Assembly (NCBI GenBank): GCA_020186115.1
Contig: WSYJ01000063.1
Span: 186,001-250,000 of the forward strand
Length of the DNA: 64,000 bases
Reading direction: 5' to 3'
Origin: Histomonas meleagridis
Taxonomy: Eukaryota > Parabasalia > Tritrichomonadida > Dientamoebidae
Shown: positions 8,933 to 19,688 of the stretch, in pieces
Layout of the letters: each line of letters starts with the position of its first letter
Position numbering within the stretch: position 1 is the first letter of the stretch
Translations under genes and position numbers: made by a program
The notes under the pieces: model-generated
Seen by the model: the letters and a program-made list of their open reading frames with translations, nothing else
The model's database searches: none
Told to the model about the DNA's origin: nothing

Positions 8933-11188
8933 TTGCAATCATCTTCAAATCTAATTCAACAAGTAAAAGAATCATGCAATTTACCAGGAGTTAATACAAC
9001 GTTTATTGCAGTTAATACAAAATTTATCAAAAGCAAAAATATAACTTCTGATTGTTTGATTGTATGCACATTATACCATTTAAATATATTTAATAACAAG
9101 TTCAAAAAAAGAAACAATAAGGTAAAGAACCAAATAAGATGGGACGAAATAACTTCTTTGGGATGTAATCCTGATGAAAATCAATTTCAAGTTTCCACTT
9201 CATCAAATACTTTTTCTTTTGAAGATTCACATTCTATTGATTTTTTAGTTGCTGTTGCTAATCACATACAATCTATTATTCCTAAATACAAGATTCCTGA
9301 ATTTAATTTTAATGAAAAATATCTGGAAGGATATAAACTACCTGCCGATGCCATGGAAAAGCGAGTTCTGTTTCTTGGTTTTTCTACTGATCGAGAAATT
9401 CCAAATGAATTAATTACTAAAATTCAAAAAATCATTGAAAATAATCCATCTTACGTAAAAAATCATACTCTTGATCTTAATTATTTCATTGATTTCTATC
9501 CATATATGGATATTATTTTAGATTCAATTTCATTTTTACCACTTATTCGTCATCTTATCATTCCAAAATCATCACAGAAATGCCAATTTTGGAAGTTGCT
9601 TGCCAATTTTATATACACGAATAGTACTATTACAATGATTGAAACTCATGAAACATTATCACCACAATTTTCTGATTTCAGTGATGCTCTTATTAAAGCC
9701 ACGCAAACTATCGTTACAGGCATCAGTTTCCATGACAATATATTTGGTGAAAAATTTGTTATCAAATTATCCAATATTCTTGAGAAAGGTTATATCAAAT
9801 CCATTGCAATCGAAAATCGCCTCAACCTTCAAGGCTATCAAATGCTTCGCCCATTAGTTGCTACAAACATCGGCTTTCAATCACTTATCTTTCTTTCTCT
9901 TACTGGTTGTAAATATGTTCAGATTTCGGATATTTTGGAATATCTTACAGATCTCCAAACTCTAATTTTAAACAATTCAAAGCTAAATTTGACTCTTTTA
10001 TTTGAGCAATTAAATAAATATCAATCACATAATTTACGTTCATTACATATTTCTGGGAATAAATTTTTAACACCAATAGAATTCGATATTAAATTACCAT
10101 CAAAACTTACTTCTTTACATTTAGATAATGTACAATGGTGTGATAATGCAATGGAAAAAATAATTCGAGCAATTAGTTTGTTGCATAGTGATGATTCTCA
10201 TTCATTTTTTGCACTATCTATTTCGAATAGTTTACAAACTAATTCACAATGGAACAGTTTTTACAATTTCATTGAATCCTTCGATTGTAAACCGCTCAAA
10301 AAGTTATATTTCGATAAGAATCCAATTCAAAAACAATTTTGCAATTTTATTAAAATTTCTTCTGGAATCATAAATTTATCTCTACGTGGTTGTCTTAATT
10401 ATGAAACCCCTTTTCTAAATGAACTTGGAGTTGCTTTTGGAGAGAATAAATCAATTCAAAAACTTTCGATTTCTGGAATGAATGAAATTTATCTTTCTGA
10501 TTCAATTGAAAAATTACTTAAAGGATTCAGTGGAAATAAAACAATTAGTTTACTTGATTTATCAAAGAATCATTCGGGTGATATAATTATTCCATGTATC
10601 ATTGATTTGTTTAAGAAATGTAATTCTTTAACTGAACTTTTCTTTGATGAAAATGATTTAAATATAAAATCTTTAAGGTTATTATTTAACAAATTACAAG
10701 AAGAAAATATTTGTGGAAAGATACATTTACCAAGAAATGATTTGACTAAATATAATGTATCACAAAGAGAAAAACTTAATTTACAAGCAATTCTTGAAGT
10801 CGTAGAGAAACGGTTAACTCTCAAAAACTCGAATAATTCAAAATTTGAAAAAGAAGATTCAATCGAATTCAAAAATTCACCTGAAAGCGAACAAAGTTAC
10901 TCAAATTTAAGTGAAGAAAGTGTTTATCCATATACATTAAGTTTAGCTCCAAAAATACCTGAAGAATTTATAAAAGACATTAAAGAAGTTAACGAAAAAT
11001 TAGTGCAGGATAAGGAGTGGGCAAAATCATTGGAATATGTGCCTGATTTTGATGAAGATAAAGTGTTTAATGAATTAAGTTCAAGATTTGCAATCCAAAA
11101 TTTGATAGATGAATATGTTGGTAAAGAAGAGGATTATTATTCAAATGAATCTGATTTAGATAGTGGATGTAATATAAATCCAGAGTAG
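8933..11188 (+). CDS. Leucine-rich repeat protein, CARMIL-like
   Basis: About 751 residues. The first ~120 residues form a mixed alpha/beta region that could be a PH-like domain (SDCLIVCTLYHLNIF). A long LRR region follows at about 270-620 with units such as LQTLILNNSKLN, LRSLHISGNKF and LTSLHLDNVQW, then an acidic, Ser-rich tail. This order recalls CARMIL-type LRR proteins that bind capping protein, and trichomonads have many such genes; the assignment is tentative. The frame has no ATG at its start. It begins at TTG inside the tetranucleotide ATTG (8932-8935), with no upstream in-frame ATG before a TAA at 8897. A one-base insertion in an original ATG, or a base-call error, is the simplest explanation. 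The stop is TAG. Confidence 0.75.
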   Translation: MQSSSNLIQQVKESCNLPGVNTTFIAVNTKFIKSKNITSDCLIVCTLYHLNIFNNKFKKRNNKVKNQIRWDEITSLGCNPDENQFQVSTSSNTFSFEDSHSIDFLVAVANHIQSIIPKYKIPEFNFNEKYLEGYKLPADAMEKRVLFLGFSTDREIPNELITKIQKIIENNPSYVKNHTLDLNYFIDFYPYMDIILDSISFLPLIRHLIIPKSSQKCQFWKLLANFIYTNSTITMIETHETLSPQFSDFSDALIKATQTIVTGISFHDNIFGEKFVIKLSNILEKGYIKSIAIENRLNLQGYQMLRPLVATNIGFQSLIFLSLTGCKYVQISDILEYLTDLQTLILNNSKLNLTLLFEQLNKYQSHNLRSLHISGNKFLTPIEFDIKLPSKLTSLHLDNVQWCDNAMEKIIRAISLLHSDDSHSFFALSISNSLQTNSQWNSFYNFIESFDCKPLKKLYFDKNPIQKQFCNFIKISSGIINLSLRGCLNYETPFLNELGVAFGENKSIQKLSISGMNEIYLSDSIEKLLKGFSGNKTISLLDLSKNHSGDIIIPCIIDLFKKCNSLTELFFDENDLNIKSLRLLFNKLQEENICGKIHLPRNDLTKYNVSQREKLNLQAILEVVEKRLTLKNSNNSKFEKEDSIEFKNSPESEQSYSNLSEESVYPYTLSLAPKIPEEFIKDIKEVNEKLVQDKEWAKSLEYVPDFDEDKVFNELSSRFAIQNLIDEYVGKEEDYYSNESDLDSGCNINPE

Positions 11189-12076
11189 AATTTTATTAAA
11201 AATTAGTTGTATTTGATTTTTAATGATTTCATAGATAACTTTGGTGATAAATAAGTGCCAAAAATTACGTCGTTTTTAAAGTGAAATGTTTTCAATATTT
11301 TTGCTACAGACAAACCTTGTCAATTTAGTGGAAAAAAATTATTTAGATGTCATTTTTCTGTAAATTTGTTAGATAAAAAATAGATGGAGTAAAACGTCAG
11401 ATTTTGATGCAAAAATTATGATATTAGGACATGAGAAGCTAACAAAACCATATAAATTATCGATTTTTAGAATTTTTTCACATTTTTTGAGTTTCATATT
11501 CTGGTGAATGCCTCTAATTAAAAATTTCGTTAATATCATATGCTGAAAATAGAAAGAGAACAAAAGATTTATTAATAATAAATAAAACATTATAATATAT
11601 TTAAATTCACATATATGTTGAAAGAATAACAGTTAAAATATTGATGGATGGGAAAAAATGTACATTTTAGCATAATAAAATTATTAAATTATAATGATAT
11701 ATGAAAATATTTGAGTATATATTAATAGCCTAAATGTGATTGATATAATAATTGAATTCCTATATTAATAAATTTGGTGTACTAAATCACAAATGAGAGA
11801 GACCAAATACACTGGATGTTGAAATAAAAAACGATTTTCGTTAATATGCCTAGGCATATTTTCGAATATATTGTTGCCAATAAAAAATGCCAGTGTATAC
11901 AATTTTATACCGTATTTTTATCCATAGCAAAGCATAGGATCAATTACACAACCGCAGACCAAACCTCCAAATCCTCTCAATCGATTTTTAAAGGGTAAAT
12001 TTCGAACGATAGAAAACGATCCCACTTTTTTAAAGAAATTACCATTCTTTCAACCTGATTTTCAATCAAAATATTA
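11189..12076. other. Intergenic region
   Basis: About 890 bp, very AT-rich. Nothing recognised. Confidence 0.4.
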
Positions 12077-15000
12077 ATGACACATATTTTAAATGAAAAT
12101 AATATATGGAAAACGGTTTGGCAAAATACAGTCCGATTAAAATACATTAAAAAAGTGATGATCCAAAGCATATTTATAAATCTATTCTACATGCCACCTA
12201 GAGGTATACGACCACATCAGTCACGTAATAAACGGATAAAAAAAACTCCACCCACTAAATTTACAAATGTAAAAGATATTCATAATTTTATGCAAAGCTT
12301 TTACATAGGGAAAAAAAATACTCATACGATATTTTTAGATATAGAAAAATGGAGTTTGGTCATTGGCTTTTTTAAGAAGCAGAAAAACATTAAAGAATTC
12401 ACAATTTTTTTAGAAATTTTTACTTCTGATTCTCTTAAAAATCATCCAAATGTAAATGAAACATCCAAAATTTTCTCTATTTTTTTTAAGAATAATTTGT
12501 TTATACTTGGAGACCTTTGTCGTTCATATCTTATAGAACAAAGCTTCAATTCATCTCATCAAAATTGTTATTTAGTATTTAAATTAGTTGGAATGATTGG
12601 TAAATCAATTCCAAGTAAAGTTAATGTTTTAAGCAAATTCCTTACTCAAGAAATTGAGCCATTAACACACAAAGATGAACATATCAAACAATATTATGAA
12701 GAAACTAATTCTTATTTACAAAACATTGTCCAAAACATAAATAACAAACTTTATTCACTTGAACAATTATATCCTACTACTGAAATGATTAATTCCAATT
12801 TAAATGGAAGCATAACAATAAAAAATTTATATAATGTTGGTTATCCAGATGCGAATTCTCTTGCTAATACATTAATATCACTTGAAATGGAAAATTTTCT
12901 AGTTCCATTATGTAAAGGTATTCAATCACTTCGAAATGGTAATTTAGATCCACGTGATTTATATTTATATGAGAATGTATTTATGTTACCATTATTTATG
13001 AATGAATCTTCTGATATTAATATATTACTTCATTTTGAAATTCGTATTCCACCAAATTGGAGGAAAAACGTTATTATCGATTGGCCTAAGTTACGACGTT
13101 TAGGCGATAATAATATATTACTCTTATCTAAAGATAAGAATTGTGAAACAGTAAATGCTGTTTGTTTATCACGTGCTAAAGCAGAAAAACGATTTCCAAA
13201 ATCGAAAATGTATGTTGAAATCTTAAACAAGAATATTCTTCCAGCATTTTTAGTCAGAGGAGAAATTAAACCAGGAGAAACTTATTATATGTTTGAAAGT
13301 CCTGATTCTTGGTTTCCTCATGAAGTATGTTTGAAATCATTAAAAAACATTAATGAAGATTCATTTCCAACAATATTTGATCAAATTGTTAAACATAAAT
13401 TTAAACAAATTCCAATAGATGATTATTATGAATTTAATCAAAATGTTTTAAAGATTGACAATAATTCGATTAAAGATGAAAAAATGAAACAACCAAATAA
13501 ATGGTTTTCTTATTTGACTGAAAAAAAAATTGATAATTTATTACGTGTTGATCATGAACAATTCGCTGCTCTTAAACATTTCTTTGAATATCCTTTAACT
13601 TTAGTTAATGGTCATCCAGGTACAGGTAAAACACATCTTGCACGTGAAATTGTACGTGTACTTAATACAAATACTTTAACAACGCCAGTGTTTCTTATTG
13701 CGCAAACAAACCATAGTTTAGATGCGTTTTTAGAAGGAATTATTGAGTTTGTCCCAGAAAATACAATAATTCGACATGGAGGAAGACCACGAACAACTAA
13801 CAAAAAGATCCTTAATCGAATATTAAAACGAAGTGATCTAAAATCGTTATTAATGAATGAAAATTATTTTTTCGCATTAAGATCATCTGAAATTTTAATT
13901 AATCAAATGCAATCAATTAATTTTTGTCTTGCAATTTTGACTGAATTTGGTATAAATTTAACATATTATGTAAATCATGTAATTAACATATCAGATATGC
14001 AATCGTATGAAGTATTTTCATTTGTATATAATAATTTAAATAAATTCGATGGTGTATTATTTAATGCAAAAGATGTTTTAATATCAAAAGCAAATACAAA
14101 ATTTCAAATTGATGAGAACCAAATAAATAAAATTAAAGAAGAAGAATTATGGAAACTTTGGTTCTTTGGATCACAATATGATAATTTTTTTGTACAAAAT
14201 ACAAACATTAAACCTTATGATTATAATTATGTTTATCAAAATGATTTTGTAAATTATTATGACAATAGTTATTATGGAGAAAATAATGAATTTTATGGTT
14301 ATGATGATGATAATGTATATTTTGATGATGTTAGTTATATATTTCCAAATGCGGTTCCAACAGTATCAAAAATAACCAAAAAACAAATAATTAATAAAAC
14401 ACTTAAAAAGAAATCAATTAAAACATCTAATAAAGAAGAAGAGGAAGAAGAAGAGGAAGAAGAAAATGAAAGACAAGAACGAGATGATTTAGAATATATT
14501 ATTAATACTGAAACAGATATTAAAGATTTACATCTTACAAATAATATCAAAGACATTAAGGATTTAAACTTATCTATTTTTATGGATGAAACTAATGAAA
14601 TATTTAGGAAATATATAAACGAAACTAAACTTACTCCATTAAAAAATATATATAAATTCGTTCAACAACTTATAACATATCTTATGACAAAACGTAAAGA
14701 AATAATGCAAGATATTGATAAACAACAAAAAAAGATGCGAAAATTAGAATGTTTGGCTTATGGAAATTATTATCGACAGTTTAAATTCATTGGAATGACA
14801 ACTACATTTGCATTACTATATAAAAGAGCAATCGAAAAATCTGGTTGTCAATATATGATCATTGAAGAAGTTGGTGAACTTAATGAAGCAGCCACTATTG
14901 GATTAATACCAAAAACGATTCAACATTTAGCAATGATTGGTGATTTTAATCAATTACGACCAAAAGTTGAATATGAATTAACTAATCAAATAAATCCAAA

Positions 15001-17017
15001 TGCTTCATATGATATATCAACATTTGAACGTCTTGTTAAAGCAGAACAGAAATTAAATGGAAAAGATTTATTTACATTAACAATACAAAGAAGAATGCAT
15101 CCTGAAATATCGAATCTTGTTAAAAAATTCTTTTGTAAAGATATTAAAAACGCAATAAATACAGAAGAACATTATTTAGCTAATGGAACATTTTCACATA
15201 TTTCTTGTATATTACATAATAATCAAGAATCATCAGCTATAACATCACGTTCCAAAACTAATACATTAGAAGCATTATATTGTGCACGATTAGTATTGTT
15301 TTATAGATGTAGAGGATTCAAAGCTAAAGATATAACAGTTATATCATTATATAAAGGACAAATGTTATTAATCAAAAAGACACTTCAAACGTTATATCAA
15401 AATATTAAAAAGATAAAAGGATTTGATCCATTCTGTGGTGATACATTTAAAGATGTAACTATTCAATGTATTGATAATTTCCAAGGAGAAGAAAATAAAG
15501 TTACAATTATATCAATTACACGTTCTGATTCTATAGGTTTTGTTAAGACTATGAATCGAATTCTTGTAACACTTTCACGTGCTCGAAATGTTTTATGTAT
15601 TGTCGGAAATGGTAAACTTTTAAAAAGTAATGAGTCAGGAATTTGGCCTCAAATCATTGAATATCTCGAGAAACAACATCATATTGTAGCGAAAGGTATT
15701 TGGACAAAGAATTGTTCTCATTTGGAAAACGCTGAATTTTTATATCCAATCATTGATACTGATGATATTAAAAGTCTTACGAATTTATATAGTCCATGTA
15801 ATAATAAGTGTAACTATAAACTTCCATGTGGACATCAATGTCATTGTCATTGCCACTATAATGATAATCATTATTCATTTAAATGTAATGAAGTTTGTAA
15901 TCATCCATGTGATAATTGTGGATACTTATGCAAAGATAAATGTTATCAATGTACTGAAAGAGGACATCATAAAGAATGTAGAAATATTGTTCAATATACA
16001 TTTCCAAATTGTGGTCACACGTGCGAATTTAAGTGTTGTGATATTACAAAAGGAAATATAGTCTGCTATGCCGTATGTAATCATCCGTGTAAACTTTGTG
16101 GTGCACCATGTAAAGATAAATGTCATAAATGCACTATAAGAGGACATCATCAAGAATGTCAAAATGTTATTCCGTACACATTTCCAAATTGTGGTCACAC
16201 GTGCAAGTTTAAATGTTGTGATATCGCAAAAGGAAATATATTTTGCAATGCTGTATGTAATCATCCGTGTAAACTTTGTGGTGCGCCATGTAAAGATAAA
16301 TGTTATAAATGCACTGAAAGAGGACATCATCAAGAATGTCAAAATGTTATTCCGTACACATTTCCAAATTGTGGTCACACGTGCAAATTTAAATGTTGTG
16401 ATATCGCAAAAGGAAATATATTTTGCAATGCTGTATGTAATCATCCGTGTAAACTTTGTGGTGCGCCATGTAAAGAAATATGTTATAAATGCACTGAAAG
16501 AGGACATCATCAAGAATGCCGAAATATTGTTACATATAAATTCCCTTCATGTGGACATAAATGGAATGTTTATTGTTACACCATCAAAAATGGAACTGCA
16601 AAATGTAGAGCGAAATGTGATGAATTACTGAATTGTGGACATAGATGTTGCGGAGTATGTTACGAATGTAAAATCTCTGGTCACCCAAAATGTACTGAGC
16701 AATGTTTATTTGTTTATCCGTGCGGTCATCAATGCACTTCAAATTGTAGCGACGAAAGTATTCAGCACCAGCATATCCTTTGTAAACATTGTCAGGCAAA
16801 TGAAGAAAACGTGAGATACGTAATAAACGCGGAAAAGGTGTTAAACGGAATACAAAATGCGTGGTTCAGTGATAAAAGTGTGCTAAGGCATTCTTGGGGA
16901 TTTAAGAAGTGTTCGTGCGGGACTTGGAATATGGTCGACGAGAACATGCCGTCATCATTTAATTGCCAAAATCCAAAATGCCAATTCCATCAAAATGAGC
17001 ACTGTCAAATAGCTTAA
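12077..17017 (+). CDS. ZNFX1-like SF1 helicase with NF-X1 zinc fingers
   Basis: Up to 1646 residues. Helicase motifs of the UPF1/ZNFX1 group are visible: Walker A GHPGTGKT near residue 512, Walker B-like MIIEEVGELNEA near 926, GDFNQLRP, QRRMHPEISNLV, FQGEENKVTIISITRS and VTLSRARN near 1163. Asn/Tyr-rich and poly-Glu inserts (about 700-790) split the helicase core. Residues about 1238 to the end carry many Cys/His NF-X1-type fingers (CNHPCKLCGAPCKDKC). ZNFX1 relatives act in RNA surveillance, small-RNA inheritance or antiviral defence; that role here is inference. The first ATG is at 12077, but MPPRGIRPHQSR at 12191 is a plausible true start because the first 38 residues look unlike the rest. 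The stop is TAA. Confidence 0.9.
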   Translation: MTHILNENNIWKTVWQNTVRLKYIKKVMIQSIFINLFYMPPRGIRPHQSRNKRIKKTPPTKFTNVKDIHNFMQSFYIGKKNTHTIFLDIEKWSLVIGFFKKQKNIKEFTIFLEIFTSDSLKNHPNVNETSKIFSIFFKNNLFILGDLCRSYLIEQSFNSSHQNCYLVFKLVGMIGKSIPSKVNVLSKFLTQEIEPLTHKDEHIKQYYEETNSYLQNIVQNINNKLYSLEQLYPTTEMINSNLNGSITIKNLYNVGYPDANSLANTLISLEMENFLVPLCKGIQSLRNGNLDPRDLYLYENVFMLPLFMNESSDINILLHFEIRIPPNWRKNVIIDWPKLRRLGDNNILLLSKDKNCETVNAVCLSRAKAEKRFPKSKMYVEILNKNILPAFLVRGEIKPGETYYMFESPDSWFPHEVCLKSLKNINEDSFPTIFDQIVKHKFKQIPIDDYYEFNQNVLKIDNNSIKDEKMKQPNKWFSYLTEKKIDNLLRVDHEQFAALKHFFEYPLTLVNGHPGTGKTHLAREIVRVLNTNTLTTPVFLIAQTNHSLDAFLEGIIEFVPENTIIRHGGRPRTTNKKILNRILKRSDLKSLLMNENYFFALRSSEILINQMQSINFCLAILTEFGINLTYYVNHVINISDMQSYEVFSFVYNNLNKFDGVLFNAKDVLISKANTKFQIDENQINKIKEEELWKLWFFGSQYDNFFVQNTNIKPYDYNYVYQNDFVNYYDNSYYGENNEFYGYDDDNVYFDDVSYIFPNAVPTVSKITKKQIINKTLKKKSIKTSNKEEEEEEEEEENERQERDDLEYIINTETDIKDLHLTNNIKDIKDLNLSIFMDETNEIFRKYINETKLTPLKNIYKFVQQLITYLMTKRKEIMQDIDKQQKKMRKLECLAYGNYYRQFKFIGMTTTFALLYKRAIEKSGCQYMIIEEVGELNEAATIGLIPKTIQHLAMIGDFNQLRPKVEYELTNQINPNASYDISTFERLVKAEQKLNGKDLFTLTIQRRMHPEISNLVKKFFCKDIKNAINTEEHYLANGTFSHISCILHNNQESSAITSRSKTNTLEALYCARLVLFYRCRGFKAKDITVISLYKGQMLLIKKTLQTLYQNIKKIKGFDPFCGDTFKDVTIQCIDNFQGEENKVTIISITRSDSIGFVKTMNRILVTLSRARNVLCIVGNGKLLKSNESGIWPQIIEYLEKQHHIVAKGIWTKNCSHLENAEFLYPIIDTDDIKSLTNLYSPCNNKCNYKLPCGHQCHCHCHYNDNHYSFKCNEVCNHPCDNCGYLCKDKCYQCTERGHHKECRNIVQYTFPNCGHTCEFKCCDITKGNIVCYAVCNHPCKLCGAPCKDKCHKCTIRGHHQECQNVIPYTFPNCGHTCKFKCCDIAKGNIFCNAVCNHPCKLCGAPCKDKCYKCTERGHHQECQNVIPYTFPNCGHTCKFKCCDIAKGNIFCNAVCNHPCKLCGAPCKEICYKCTERGHHQECRNIVTYKFPSCGHKWNVYCYTIKNGTAKCRAKCDELLNCGHRCCGVCYECKISGHPKCTEQCLFVYPCGHQCTSNCSDESIQHQHILCKHCQANEENVRYVINAEKVLNGIQNAWFSDKSVLRHSWGFKKCSCGTWNMVDENMPSSFNCQNPKCQFHQNEHCQIA
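15929..16648 (+). repeat. 180 bp tandem repeats encoding zinc fingers
   Basis: Four 60-codon units start at 15929, 16109, 16289 and 16469. The second and third are nearly identical at DNA level, and the outer ones are more diverged. Each encodes one CxxxC..HHxxC..CGHxC..C block of the NF-X1 region. The identity of synonymous positions implies recent unequal crossing-over or conversion. Confidence 0.85.
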
Positions 17018-17526
17018 ACATCAATAAAATGAATCACTTGAAATCGTTGTATAAGAAATCATTATAAAAAAAATTGTTAAATATTAAAATATTGTGTTTT
17101 GACATTTTAGCATTAATCAAGTTATTTGACTTGATTTGCATTTCTTTTTCAGAATCATTATACAAATTACTAAAATTATATTTTGTAAAATAAAACGTAG
17201 TTTCACAACCTAACAGCTAATGAACCTATAATTGATAATGTATGAAAATAATAATCATTAACATCCTTCTTTATTAACTTTCATTTAAATATGAAAAATA
17301 TATTTATGCCAATCATTAATATTGTTTTCTCAAAATCATTTCATGCTAATAACAATCCCTAATTCTTGTTTCCAACATGTTTGATACCATTTCCAAATAT
17401 TAAAATCCTTATCGTAATTTCACTATTGAATTTTTGTAATAACATTTTATCCAAAAAAATATTTTTCTCACTGAATAACCAAAACCAAATCAAACAACAA
17501 CCAAAACAATACAAAAACAGTATTAT
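17018..17526. other. Convergent intergenic region
   Basis: 509 bp between the 3' ends of the helicase and Exo70 genes. AT-rich; nothing recognised. Confidence 0.4.
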
Positions 17527-19353
17527 TTACTTCGCTTGGCCTGAGTACAGTTGGTTCACAAGTTGAATCGTTGTAGCTGGCGGATAAGTTATCCACTTTT
17601 CAGGTGTACGGGAGAAGTTACTATCCTTCCATTTGGTGTAAAATGGCTCATATATTGTGTTTATTTTCCTTACAACCTCATTCAGTATGGGTGCCATATA
17701 TTTCTTATACTTGATACAATATTTCTCATGTTTATTCTGAAACTCTTCAAACAGCTTTAAGAAGTCTCTGAATTGGCGTTTGATTGTCATTCTTTGCTTC
17801 TTATTAAGTTTGACATGTCCATTTGGTAATCTCTTAATCTCTCCAAATTGTTCCTTTGGCGCTAATTTTGCGAATGCTGTATCCCATGTTAGTTTTATAT
17901 AAGTTTCTTGGGACTTTTGGATGAGGTCTTCAATTCTTGTTAAGATATCTTGTGAAATATATGAGTCAAGTCCATATTTTTGAATTGCGCTATAAGAATA
18001 ATGTCCGTTATTAAGAAAGAACAATTGGGTAACAATTGGATCTTGATAATGCTTTGCTTTTGAGCTTAAGTTATCAAGTAGCGCCTTAACGGATTTCGTG
18101 GCGACCGTTTCTAAGGAGTACCCCGGAGTTCCTTTCAATGCTTCTGAGTATATACAGAGGTCACCGAGGAAGAGGAGGACGTTAGATGTCAATGGGCTAA
18201 TGTCACCACCATTAGGGATCATGTTGGTGTCATGTTTCTCTACCCCATGAATGAATTTATCAAAGGTCGTTTTTATGGTGCCCCGAATCGGTTCAAGCGC
18301 ATCAATGAACTTTTTCAGAAACGGTGAATTTTCATCGGTTTCAGGTACGTCCAAAGGGTCAGACTCGACCTTTTTTAGCGTGGAGAACAAGTCTAAGTCG
18401 AAGAGGATATCCGTATGAGAGTTGAGTTCATTAAAATGAACTTGTTCAGTGACTTTGAAAAGTGATTCATATGTAGGACCAATGATACAACGTAAAGGAA
18501 TCATATATTCACTCCCAAAGATCCGTTTGGCAATGGATATTTCTCTTTTGATAAGATAATGAAGTGTGAAGATATAAAGATGAATGGGATGTGAATGATG
18601 ATCATATGATGGAATTTGAATAACATCTGGTTCTCCTGTATCGATGTAACGCTTACTGGATTTGGCTTGGAGACGACTAAGAGTTGCATCTATGAAGGCA
18701 TTACGCGTGTTTGTATAACTTCGATAATGAATTTTGTTTTTGGTTTCGGCGAATAGTTTAGACATTGCACTGAGTTGGCTGAACTCTTCGTCTGTAATGG
18801 GATATGTAATGTTTTCACGAAGCTCTTCGTTGAGTATTGTAAATTTATCATCAACAAAATCAAAATATGAAATTGGAAATGGATCTGTCTTCTTACTAAC
18901 AATGGATTCAAAGTAGCTAAGAAGAGAAGACTCACCAGTTGCATAAAGTGCTTGAATTTTGAATCTTGAATTAGAAGATTCTTTAAATTTGAGTTTCTCT
19001 AAAAGAGATAATGCGACCTTGATTTCGCCCATTGTTTTTAAGTAATTTTCAAAGTTTGTTTCAACTTGGGAATTGATAACTGGTGCAAAAGTTGTATCTT
19101 TATTTAGAAGATCTACAATTTTCTGTAGGGCTTCATGTGTAGCAACAATATTCGTAAGGATTCTTTGCTCGTTTTGCGTTTTATCATAAAGTTGTGAAAG
19201 AGCATCTTTTTGTTGATCAAATCTGGAAATAAAACGATTGATTGAACTATCAAGTGCTGGCAATTTAGTGAGTGCAACATCGCGAAGGTTTTTTAGATAC
19301 TGATGTTGTACTGTTGGATCTGCTAAATTGGAAAGTTCTTGATTTGCACTCAT
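17527..19353 (-). CDS. EXO70: Exocyst subunit Exo70
   Basis: 608 residues, close to the usual Exo70 size, and all helical. The N-terminal ~90 residues are coiled-coil-like (FISRFDQQKDALSQLYDK). The C-terminal block with QFRDFLKLFEEFQNKHEKYC, MAPILNEVVRKI, IYEPFYTKW and TPEKWITYPPATTIQLVNQL matches the Exo70 C-terminus. Exo70 binds PI(4,5)P2 and brings the exocyst to sites of exocytosis. The ATG at 19353 is preceded by a good initiator. The stop is TAA. Confidence 0.92.
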   Translation of the reverse strand: MSANQELSNLADPTVQHQYLKNLRDVALTKLPALDSSINRFISRFDQQKDALSQLYDKTQNEQRILTNIVATHEALQKIVDLLNKDTTFAPVINSQVETNFENYLKTMGEIKVALSLLEKLKFKESSNSRFKIQALYATGESSLLSYFESIVSKKTDPFPISYFDFVDDKFTILNEELRENITYPITDEEFSQLSAMSKLFAETKNKIHYRSYTNTRNAFIDATLSRLQAKSSKRYIDTGEPDVIQIPSYDHHSHPIHLYIFTLHYLIKREISIAKRIFGSEYMIPLRCIIGPTYESLFKVTEQVHFNELNSHTDILFDLDLFSTLKKVESDPLDVPETDENSPFLKKFIDALEPIRGTIKTTFDKFIHGVEKHDTNMIPNGGDISPLTSNVLLFLGDLCIYSEALKGTPGYSLETVATKSVKALLDNLSSKAKHYQDPIVTQLFFLNNGHYSYSAIQKYGLDSYISQDILTRIEDLIQKSQETYIKLTWDTAFAKLAPKEQFGEIKRLPNGHVKLNKKQRMTIKRQFRDFLKLFEEFQNKHEKYCIKYKKYMAPILNEVVRKINTIYEPFYTKWKDSNFSRTPEKWITYPPATTIQLVNQLYSGQAK

Positions 19354-19360
19354 TTCGATT

Positions 19361-19371
19361 GAAAAAGTGAC
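19361..19371 (-). promoter_or_regulatory. Initiator upstream of Exo70
   Basis: Reads GTCACTTTTTC on the minus strand, 8-18 nt before the ATG. TCACT matches the trichomonad Inr consensus. Confidence 0.5.
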
Positions 19372-19674
19372 AAAACGAAAGGGAATTAACGGTTTTGGCG
19401 ATTATATTTGCTTGTTGCAACAAGAAAAAAACCTTATTAAAACTTATAATATATTTTAATAGCCATAAATTTTTAAGTGAAAAGTTTTATTGTTTATAAG
19501 TGTGGTATATAAGATTTATTTTGCATCTCCGAAGTAAGAAATAGATATTAAAATTTTTAATCAAAGAAAATCATAATTTGTTGCTTTCCTGTGTTTTTCA
19601 AGCTGTATTGGGAAACTCGAAAAGCATATTCTTTTTGATATCAAATAATGAACAATTGTTCATCTGCTTTGACT

Positions 19675-19680
19675 TCATTT
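19675..19680 (+). promoter_or_regulatory. Initiator upstream of the cupin gene
   Basis: TCATTT, with its A 12 nt before the ATG at 19689. It fits the Inr consensus and argues for the 19689 start. Confidence 0.5.
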
Positions 19681-19688
19681 TGCATTTA

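Noticed and set aside
15926-16513. Long minus-strand open frame of 195 residues
   Set aside because: Antisense shadow of the tandem zinc-finger repeats.
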